A stretch of 64,000 nucleotides of DNA from contig NC_089851.1 of assembly GCF_036373705.1 (NCBI RefSeq), forward strand, positions 5,487,920 to 5,551,919, in the 5' to 3' direction. Position 1 is the first letter of the stretch. Every line of letters begins with the position of its first letter. The translations under genes and the position numbers were made by a program. This stretch comes from Amia ocellicauda (taxonomy: Eukaryota > Chordata > Actinopteri > Amiiformes > Amiidae). The notes under the pieces are model-generated. The model was not told where the DNA came from and made no database searches. It saw only the letters and a list, made by a program, of their open reading frames with translations. Of this stretch, positions 40,840 through 64,000 are shown in pieces.

Positions 40840-42060
40840 CACTCACCTAAAGGATTATTAGGAACACCTGTTCAATTTCTCATTAATGCAATTATCTAAC
40901 CAACCAATCACATGGCAGTTGCTTCAATGCATTTAGGGGTGTGGTCCTGGTCAAGACAATCTCCTGAACTCCAAACTGAATGTCTGAATGGGAAAGAAAG
41001 GTGATTTAAGCAATTTTGAGCGTGGCATGGTTGTTGGTGCCAGACGGGCCGGTCTGAGTATTTCACAATCTGCTCAGTTATTGGGATTTTCACGCACAAC
41101 CATTTCTAGGGTTTACTAAGAATGGTGTGAAAAGGGAAAAACATCCAGTATGCGGCAGTCCTGTGGGCGAAAATGCCTTGTTGATGCTAGAGGTCAGAGG
41201 AGAATGGGCCGACTGATTCAAGCTGATAGAAGAGCAACTTTGACTGAAATAAGCACTCGTTACAACCGAGGTATGCAGCAAAGCATTTGTGAAGCCACAA
41301 CACGTACAACCTTGAGGCGGATGGGCTACAACAGCAGAAGACCCCACCGGGTACCACTCATCTCCACTACAAATAGGAAAAAGAGGCTACAATTTGCACA
41401 AGCTCACCAAAATTGGACAGTTGAAGACTGGAAAAATGTTGCCTGGTCTGATGAGTCTCCATTTCTGTTGAGACATTCAGATGGTAGAGTCAGAATTTGG
41501 CGTAAACAGAATGAGAACATGGATCCATCATGCCTTGTTACCACTGTGCAGGCTGGTGGTGGTGGTGTAATGGTGTGGGGGATGTTTTCTTGGCACACTT
41601 TAGGCCCCTTAGTGCCAATTGGGCATCGTTTAAATGCCACGGCCTACCTGAGCATTGTTTCTGACCATGTCCATCCCTTTATGACCACCATGTACCCATC
41701 CTCTGATGGCTACTTCCAGCAGGATAATGCACCATGTCACAAAGGTCCAATCATTTCAAATTGGTATCTTGAACATGACAATGAGTTCACTGTACTAAAC
41801 TGGCCCCCACAGTCACCAGATCTCAACCCAATAGAGCATCTTTGGGATGTGGTGGAACGGGAGCTTCGTGCCCTGGATGTGCATCCCACAAATCTCCATC
41901 AACTGCAAGATGCTATCCTATCAATATGGGCCAACATTTCTAAAGAATGCTTTCAGCACCTTGTTGAATCAATGCCACGTAGAATTAAGGCAGTTCTGAA
42001 GGCGAAAGGGGGTCAAACACAGTATTAGTATGGTGTTCCTAATAATCCTTTAGGTGAGTG
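40840..42060 (+). mobile_element. Nearly intact Tc1-like element, DD36E (1221 bp)
   Basis: Perfect 29-bp terminal inverted repeats begin cactcacctaaaggattatt (40840-40868) and end at 42060 (right copy 42032-42060). A TA target duplication lies on each side (40838-40839, 42061-42062). It carries one transposase frame spanning almost the whole interior with a single premature stop. The perfect TIRs and otherwise open frame indicate recent insertion. It sits about 0.7 kb upstream of the wdr48 start codon in the same orientation. Confidence 0.96.
40988..42028 (+). pseudogene. DD36E Tc1-like transposase with one in-frame stop
   Basis: From the ATG at 40988 (MGKKGDLSNFERGMVVGARR) the frame runs 347 codons to TAG at 42026-42028. 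It is interrupted only by TAA at 41117-41119, in SRVY*EWCEKGK, where a Lys codon would need one base change. The N-terminal region has the helix-turn-helix segment (SISQSAQLLGFSRTTISRV). The catalytic triad is WSDESPF, QQDNAPCH and NPIEHLW, with 36 residues between the second D and the E. That spacing matches the DD36E lineage described as Incomer. Translation from the internal ATG at 41150 gives 292 residues with all catalytic residues but no DNA-binding N-terminus. Confidence 0.92.
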
Positions 42061-42062
42061 TA

Positions 42063-42529
42063 TATTACGGTTTATTATGCATGCTATATACTCCTGTTAT
42101 AGTGTTGTATGTATTCGTAGGGAAACAGCAATTGTTATGACATCCAGAAAATACACCTTCAATTGTTGTTAATGTTGTTGCTTCACTTTTTATTTCTTCA
42201 AGTAAATAATAATCTTTCCCTCCTCTTTCCTCTGCTTTCCTGCTCTTCCCGCGGCCCACCCACCTACCAGTGCGGGAGCAACTTTACCGTAAAGACGTGA
42301 GTTTTGGCGCACTTTATCGGCCGGTCTGAAATAGTTGTGTATTATTTAAAAGATAATGCAGCAGGAAAGAAGAGAGCAGCTGCTGATTTGGGCTGCGGTG
42401 CATTTACTAATTCCCTATTTGCAAAAGCCTATCAAATTCAAAGTTTGATTGTGCACTGAATTCAAATGCAATGCCTTTATTACAAGGAAAAACAAGCTGC
42501 TTTCAGATGCTAAATTGATAATGAATCGA
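42063..42529. other. Upstream flank of wdr48 promoter
   Basis: Unique-looking sequence between the Tc1-like insertion and the CpG-rich promoter. No exon of a divergent gene is recognised. Confidence 0.4.
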
Positions 42530-42770
42530 CAGACTTGCATCGTGGTCGCACGTCAGAGGCCACAGGCGAGACGATTGGGCATCTGCTGTCGTTTCACGTA
42601 CTTATTTACGCCATTAAGGAGTTTTTGATGACGCGGAGGAATTACAGCTGCGCCGCCTCACGCAGGTGTACGTGACAGAGGTCTTCCTCCGCAGCCTCGG
42701 CTTGATTGACAGCGGCCTTGCGGAAGTGCGTGCTGACGTATCTCGGAGGAAGTGACGTCGCGCTGTCAAC

Positions 42771-42776
42771 ATGTAA
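42771..42776 (+). promoter_or_regulatory. Start-stop upstream ORF (ATG TAA)
   Basis: ATG immediately followed by TAA, ending one base before the wdr48 start codon. The upstream ATG has A at -3 (caacATGt). The wdr48 ATG also has A at -3 plus G at +4. If transcripts start upstream of 42771, scanning ribosomes would meet the minimal uORF first. Confidence 0.6.
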
Positions 42777-42777
42777 G

Positions 42778-58580
<15,803 letters not shown>

Positions 58581-60215
58581 GCCCGAGGTGGCGGAGACCC
58601 AGCGTCTGCCCGGCCGCCCCCCGAGCGAGCGCCAGCCTGTACGTTTGACCGCTGCACCGGCCCCAGAGTAGTACTGTAGACGCCCCGCGCCAGCCCGGGT
58701 TAGACGTCCCTCTCAATGATTAGGCCCGAGACGATCCCTAATGGTTGAGAGCTCAGGCTGGTCCGTATTGTAACATAGGAACATTATAGAATATACAATG
58801 AATCACTGTTGTCTGAATCAGGTGGTCAGAGAGCGTGGGGTCATGCTGTGTACAGTGGATCGGTTTAAAAATAATATCCAGGACATTATTATTTTCTTTT
58901 GCTTCCTAGTTGTCTTTTTTTTTTTTTTTTGTATGTATTTTCTTTTTGTTTTAAGGGGGCATGCCCGTTTTGCAAGACACCACGTTGGTTGTTTGTACAC
59001 AGATTTTGTGATGTGATCGGTAAACTGCACGCTTTTGTGTTTTTTCAGTACATTCCAGACCAAGTACCCGTCTCCAGCCACGCGTTCGCCGCCGCGTTGT
59101 CGCTCCGTGCTAGTCGGGCAGTCGGATACAAAATCGGGCGGCGTGGTGAAACAATCGAGACCCTGCCCAGCCTCCCATAGTAATGGGTGATGGCCTGGCA
59201 CGTGTGACTGTGTATTGGCTTGTAATACCTCATCACTACTTCGGAAGTATGTCTTTCCTAGCAAGACGTGCGACGGAACAAACGGCTTGACTTTTTAAGG
59301 CTGCGCAGCTGCAGTGTGTGGGAATACCAAGGGCTCCAAATATAAGGCATTATTAAGTTAGAGTCCCGTGGATTTACCGATACTTTAATGCTTTATGAGT
59401 GGCTGGCCTGTTGTCTTTTTTTTTTTTTTTTTTTTTTAATCCTGATCTTATCCATTCGTTGATATGAAGGCACTGTTTTCAGTAGCAGAGGGCATTGGTT
59501 TCTTTTCCTCTTGTAAATGATCTGTACTACCAAACCTTATTGTGTAGTAAGTGGTTTACTTTATCTTGGGGGAACCATTTTGGGCTTTTTTTTTTTTTTT
59601 TGTAGCATTTCATTTAGGGATTTTTTGAGGGGGGGATTAAACATTTAGCACAAGAATATTGTTCGCCTTGTAAAGAAGGCAGTGCCCATGTTGACAACAG
59701 TGGACTTCATGTAGGAATATCAGGATGTTCTTGTTGTTACCCATGACTGCCTGCGAAACATCATCTTTGTGTAGAAAACTAATCTCGAGTTGCAAACGAG
59801 TTTTGTTGAAGGTGAATATTGTCCAAATAGGTCGACAGAGCTGAGTCCATTTCGTTTCTTATGCAATACAATTTAAGCTGTGCTCTGCAAATCAAAATGT
59901 ATAGAATGACAATGGAGAGACTTTACAGCACATCGTTCTAGATCATAACAAATATATTATATTTCAGCTTAAATAAAAATAAAAAAAAAGGAATATTTTC
60001 ATTTGGGGTTTCATCCAAAAATAAATTTTAAACGAATCTCTTGCGTATGGTTGTTGTACAAGCTGTATATGAAGTTAAAATCTATGGGGAATATGTAAAG
60101 CTGCCATATCCACGACCCCTGTATTATTTATGCTCCCCGTGTTGATTGTAACTATATATGTAGTATATTTTGGTTTAATATCTGCTAAATAAATTGACCA
60201 ATATAAAGAAGTGTG
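58581..60215 (+). other. wdr48 3' UTR
   Basis: About 1.6 kb following the stop, beginning GC-rich then turning T-rich with several poly-T runs (58917-58930, about 59417-59437, about 59587-59600). The last good AATAAA is at 60188-60193, followed by a T-rich downstream element. The T runs could make antisense-orientation retrotransposed-looking tails but have no attached element. Confidence 0.75.
60188..60193 (+). terminator. wdr48 poly(A) signal AATAAA
   Basis: Canonical AATAAA 1.6 kb after the stop codon with a GT/T-rich stretch 20-50 bp downstream. An alternative AATAAA lies at about 59970. Confidence 0.65.
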
Positions 60216-60485
60216 AAGAGATTTTTTTAAATATATTTGTCCAACCTTTTTTTTCTGCCAATGTACATTGATCCAAAGTTTTACAAGATCTGTTATCTAA
60301 ACTAAACTAAAATCAGTTGTGAGTTACAATGTGGTATGTTTCTAGTCCTGACACAACTGTTGAAGAGGTGTCACAAAGTTCTCATTATTGGGATATGTCT
60401 GGGAGCAACCCAAAGACAAGCCAGAACCACAATAACGGACCGAGCATAGTGAAACCGTGACATTTAAACAGCCTTAAAGCCGTAC

Positions 60486-61200
60486 CCAAACCTGAATAAA
60501 TGAGTAGAGGAACATAATGAATGCAGATGCCTCCAAACAGGTGTATTACATGATACAATTAAGCAATTAGCATCCTATCATGGTCTGTGGCATGTAAACA
60601 AATGCTGAGCAGGCCCAGTTGACCTTGATTTTGGATCAAGATGGTGAGAGTAAAGGATCTAAGTGACTGTGAAAGAGGGTCATTATTGGGGTCAAATGGC
60701 AAGAGCTTCAGTCACAGACACTCAACTGGCTCGTGTTCTGGACAAGTGGGCGAGTGCATGTGTAGGACACCAAGAGAATGGGACAGGCCTGACTGCTGGA
60801 CCCTACAGTGAGGGGGTCCGGAGGCTCTCTTGTGCTGTGGGGGGCATTTTCCTGGCATGGTTTGGGTCCACTTGTCCCCTGCAGGGTCACTGCAAATCAT
60901 GACAAAGTTATTCTGAGTGATCACCTTTATCCTATGGTGACACATTTCTATGCTGATGGGAGTGGTCTCTTCCAGGATAACAATGCCCCCATCCACAGGG
61001 CACGAGGGTCACTGATTGGTGTGATGAGTATGAAAATGATGTGACTCATATGCTATGGCCTTCGCAGTCACCAGATTTCAACCCAATTGAACACCTATGG
61101 GAGATTGTGGACCGACGTGTCAGACAGCGCTCTCCACCGCCATCATCAAAACACCAAATGAGGGAATATCTTTTGGAAGAATGAAGTTCATCCCTCCAGT
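60486..61200 (+). mobile_element. Internally deleted Tc1-like element, copy 1
   Basis: Closely parallels the element at 62.8-63.7 kb: cctgaataaatgagt... at the left, the transposase start near 60641, then an identical internal junction (gctggaccctacagtgaggg). The catalytic part follows: [33 protein letters not shown] and MREYLLEE. Neither TIR is recognisable, so this copy is truncated at both ends. Several stops break the frame. Confidence 0.8.
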
Positions 61201-61382
61201 AGAGTCCAGAGACTCTACAATCTGTACCTGGTCTAAATAACTAATAAGTGAGAGTGCAGCTACAAAATTTAATTTTCTTTATATGTAGAAGTGAAGATGC
61301 TGTAGTGCGCGGATGTTTTTAAGTTTTTTATATATATATATATATATATATGACACAACAGCAAAAATATATTAAGGTGCAG

Positions 61383-61388
61383 TTTATT
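61383..61388 (-). terminator. Poly(A) signal of the minus-strand CAP-Gly gene
   Basis: TTTATT on the plus strand reads AATAAA on the minus strand, 165 bp past the proposed stop codon at 61553. Confidence 0.5.
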
Positions 61389-61552
61389 TCCTTGTAAGGA
61401 TTTAAATGTCCAAATATACGCTTGAGGCACTCGAAGGAAGATTTGGCTGCGTTGTCAAACTAAAACATAAAACGCAAGTAGGCTGCTTAGCATGAAAGTA
61501 CTTTAATTTAAGGTTGGTCAGCATTCCATAGAAGAATAGTCTCGGTCCACAA

Positions 61553-61858
61553 TTAAGTTGGCTCTGCAGCTGGGGCCCTCAGTGTCGAGATCTTGAAGGG
61601 CGGGTTGGGGGTGAAGAGGGAGAGGAAATGGGCGAGCAGCTGCATCTCTCCTCGGGCTGGCCCGAGCCGCCCGGCCTCCTGCCCCCTACGGACAACACTG
61701 CCCCTGTTCGTTCTCCTCGGTGATCTCTCATTTCCCGGCACCGGCTCGCTGGGACTTCGACTTTTCTTCTCGATGACCGTCTGGTGGCCGAGGTCAACTC
61801 GACTGCCGTTGCAGCTGCTCTGGCCAGAAGGTCTGATCGAGCCCGTGGAGGACCTTCG
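61553..61858 (-). CDS. CAP-Gly gene, probable last exon
   Basis: The acceptor gtcttcag at 61866-61859 joins in phase 0 to the preceding exon. The frame runs 101 codons to TAA at 61555-61553. The protein is Ser/Arg-rich and low-complexity at first (RRSSTGSIRPSGQSS, EKKSRSPSEP, ERSPRRTNRGS), then MQLLAHFLSLFTPNPPFKIS. No domain is recognised. An internal donor could shorten the coding part, but the AATAAA 165 bp on favours a terminal exon. Confidence 0.55.
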   Translation of the reverse strand, partial: RRSSTGSIRPSGQSSCNGSRVDLGHQTVIEKKSRSPSEPVPGNERSPRRTNRGSVVRRGQEAGRLGPARGEMQLLAHFLSLFTPNPPFKISTLRAPAAEPT

Positions 61859-62041
61859 CTGAAGACGGGGCGGAGCTGAAGAGGTTAATTTTTCGGGCTT
61901 ATACTAAGAACAAAAAAACTAAAGGGTGACATTTGAAATCCCTCCTTTAATTCTAAGTTTAAAGATACATTGGTTGATATTAAAATGAATTATCTCTCCT
62001 ATAGGATGAATGAACTACCATTTCTTAGTGTTCACCCTTAC

Positions 62042-62148
62042 CTTGCGACTAATTCTGTAACACACTTCGTGAACGGGAACAAAGTGCCCACAGTTATCGA
62101 AGCACTGATAATATCTCTTTCCTTTGAAAACGCCATCATGTGTTCCAC
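62042..62148 (-). CDS. CAP-Gly gene, exon with second half of CAP-Gly domain
   Basis: Encodes GTHDGVFKGKRYYQCFDNCG and HFVPVHEVCYRISRK, with the GxHDGxxxGKRYFxC core of CAP-Gly domains. It is closest in style to the first CAP-Gly of CYLD ([20 protein letters not shown]). Acceptor taacag, donor gtaagg. Starts in phase 1 and ends in phase 0. Confidence 0.8.
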
Positions 62149-62272
62149 CTGTTAATATGAAATAAAAAATAAAAAAAACATCAATTGATTGTTTTTAATA
62201 GTAAATATGAACCGTGATGTGCAAATCGTACTATGATCAACTAGGTAATTAATTCCCGTTTTAAAAACTCAC

Positions 62273-62409
62273 TTTGTTCGTCCAGTTCCACTCCGAGGAA
62301 GACTGCGTTTGCAGTGCCGGCGTCGTCCAGGTGTCCGATATAGTGGACCGTTCCAGATTGATTTCCGTTAACAATGATGTAGTCTTGTATGCTCACCTGC
62401 ACCTTTTTT
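62273..62409 (-). CDS. CAP-Gly gene, exon with first half of CAP-Gly domain
   Basis: Encodes KKVQVSIQDYIIVNGNQSGT, VHYIGHLDDAGTANAVFLGV and ELDEQ. These are the beta strands and the GxVxxIG and GVELDE motifs of a CAP-Gly fold, which binds C-terminal EEY/F-type or zinc-knuckle partners. The acceptor gcattccag precedes it; donor A|gtgagt. The splice phase matches the next exon so that DEQ-S-GTHDG is continuous. Further 5' exons lie to the right, probably outside the window. I call it CYLD-like without assigning a symbol. Confidence 0.8.
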
Positions 62410-62803
62410 CTGGAATGCAATCGCAAATAGAAGGGGTTGGTTATCATCTTTTAAAACCTTCCTGATCATCTAAACAAACAAGTAATACACTGAGCAAACT
62501 GATCTGTTGTGTGATTGTGTGACGCAAAACAAACCTGAGTGGCTGATTTAATTAGACAGAGGATACCTGCGTTGTTTTGCTACCTATAAACATGGTTTTA
62601 TTTTTCATCTTGCGTGGTCCAGCGGTCAGTTTGGTTGTGAGCATTTAGAATTCTGAGAATGCATGCGTGAATTAATGAATTAATGTATTGCTGAACCAAC
62701 TGTGAGCAGCCCTCATCTTTTCCTGAAATTGTGACAGTAGTAGTATGAACAGATTCACATTTTTTATTTTAGACAAGACTGATTTCTCTAAGGCACTCAT
62801 ATA

Positions 62804-63670
62804 CAGACGGGTGACAATTTAAAGGAAAAACCTGAATAAACGAGTGGAGGAAGATAACGAATGCAGATTCCTCCAAACAGGTGTACTGCATGATACAATT
62901 AAGCAATTGACATCCTATCATGCTCTGTGGCATGTATACAAATGCTGAGCAGCCCAGCTGACCTCGATTTTGGATCAGGATGGCAAGAGGAAAGGATCTA
63001 CGTGACTTTGAAAGTGGGGTCATTATTGGGGCACGAATGGCAGGAGCTTCAGTCACGCAGTCGCTCAACTGGCTCGTGTTCTGGACAAGTAGGCGAGTGC
63101 ATGTGTGGGACATCAAGAGAACAGGACAGGCCTGACTGCTGGACCCTACAGTGAGGGGGTCCGGAGGCTCCTTTATGCTGTGGGGGGCATTTTCCTGGCA
63201 TGGTTTGGGTCCACTTGTCCCCTTAGAGTGAAGGGTCACTGCAAATCATTGCAAAGTTATTCTGAGTGATCACCTTTATCCTATGGTGACACATTTCTCT
63301 CCTGAGGGGAGTGGTCTCTTCCAGGATGACAATGCCCCCCATCCACAGGGCACGAGGGACACTGAATGGTGTGATGAGTATGAAAATTATGTGACTCATA
63401 TGCTATGGCCTTCACAGTCACCAGATCTCAACCCAATTGAACACCTATGGGAGATTGTGGACCGACGTGTTAGACAGCGCTCTCCACCACCATCATCAAA
63501 ACCCCAAATGAGGGAATATCTTTTGGAAGAATGGTGTTCATCCCTCCAGTAGAGTCCAGAGACTCGTAGAATCTGTGCCAAGAGCACTGAAGCTGTTCTG
63601 GGGCTCGTGGTGCCCAACACCTCACTGAGACACTTTATGTTGGTTTTTCCTTTAATTTGTCACCTGTCTA
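62804..63670 (+). mobile_element. Internally deleted Tc1-like element, copy 2
   Basis: The terminal inverted repeats ggtgacaatttaaaggaaaa and ttttcctttaatttgtcacc bound the element, with TA near each end. The transposase start is at about 62980 (MARGKDLRDFESGVIIGARM, AGASVTQS). The middle of the gene, including the first catalytic D, is deleted. The remaining catalytic part reads FQDDNAPHPQ and [18 protein letters not shown]. It shares its deletion junction with copy 1 at 60.5-61.2 kb. Confidence 0.88.
62980..63552 (+). pseudogene. Transposase remnant of deleted Tc1-like copy 2
   Basis: The N-terminal helix-turn-helix start and the C-terminal third are present but out of frame with each other across the deletion junction at about 63120-63200. 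From the D in DDNAPH to the E in NPIEHLW there are 36 residues, and the N-terminus (LRDFESGVIIGARMAG) resembles that of the DD36E element at 40.99 kb (LSNFERGMVVGARRAG). The two elements are probably from related lineages although their TIRs differ. Confidence 0.75.
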
Positions 63671-64000
63671 TGTATTAATAGTTTCCTACAGTTCATGGAA
63701 AATAAGTTGAAAAAACAGTATAAGATTTCACCTCTGAAAATTGAGCAGAGATTTAAACTCCTTTGCGTTGTGCTTCCTGCCCTTGACGTGTCTGCTGAAG
63801 AAGCACAAGCAGCTGGTGCACTTGCAGCCGATCATAGGAAAGGGAAACAGAGACCAACCCAAGCTGGAGTCCCTGTGGAAGACAGCGCTGGGAACGAGAG
63901 CAGCATGAAGACACAACACTACTGGTGCTGCTTCTAGATACAATCATACAACTGGGGTCAATTATTATTAGACCTAGGGATTGTTGTGCACTCAAGGTGT
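63671..64000. other. Right edge, coding-like composition without assignment
   Basis: Around 63740-63935 the base composition becomes balanced and three frames on the two strands stay open (for example LLKKHKQLVHLQPIIGKGNR on plus). A pyrimidine-rich tract ending gctgaag precedes it. No family is recognised, so this may be an exon or chance. Confidence 0.3.

Overview
This is a vertebrate nuclear genome window, most likely from a ray-finned fish. Most of it is non-coding, A/T-rich DNA with several generations of Tc1-type DNA transposons, microsatellites and SINE/LINE fragments. Two repeat signals hint at an early-diverging lineage (gar, bowfin, sturgeon or basal teleost) rather than a typical teleost, but only weakly: ATT-microsatellite SINE tails ending in a 'gcagacgccctt' motif, and a CR1-like LINE fragment. 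No prokaryotic or viral system is present, and I found no clearly new biological system.

Layout. At 4.7-5.0 kb the minus strand carries the first coding exon (89 codons) of a voltage-gated sodium channel alpha subunit. Its remaining exons lie beyond the left edge. From 5 to 42 kb there is no recognisable protein-coding exon. That stretch holds a degenerate Tc1 (DD34E) with a perfect 44-bp-arm hairpin (14.6-16.2 kb), a 500-bp non-autonomous Tc1 (10.2-10.7 kb), a tRNA-derived SINE (36.3-36.5 kb), a minisatellite (29.95-30.11 kb), many microsatellites, and a nearly intact DD36E Tc1-like element (40.84-42.06 kb). A CpG-rich promoter at about 42.5-43.1 kb starts wdr48 on the plus strand.

wdr48 is complete. 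Nineteen coding exons from 42,778 to 58,580 join to exactly 677 codons plus stop, the length of human WDR48/UAF1. All introns are GT-AG except intron 15, which is GC-AG. A 1.6-kb 3' UTR ends near 60.2 kb. Its introns hold a CR1-like fragment, a palindromic MITE and two truncated Tc1 elements. Convergent with it, on the minus strand at 61.5-62.4 kb, are the last three exons of a gene encoding a CYLD-type CAP-Gly domain. They are flanked by two same-orientation copies of one deleted Tc1-like element (60.5-61.2 and 62.8-63.7 kb).

Gene relationships. A sodium-channel gene head-to-head with WDR48 matches the SCN5A-SCN10A-SCN11A-WDR48 order of human chromosome 3p, so the left gene is probably the fish orthologue of that cluster. 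WDR48 is the WD40 cofactor that activates USP1, USP12 and USP46. A CYLD-like neighbour would also belong to ubiquitin biology, but nothing in the sequence links the genes functionally.
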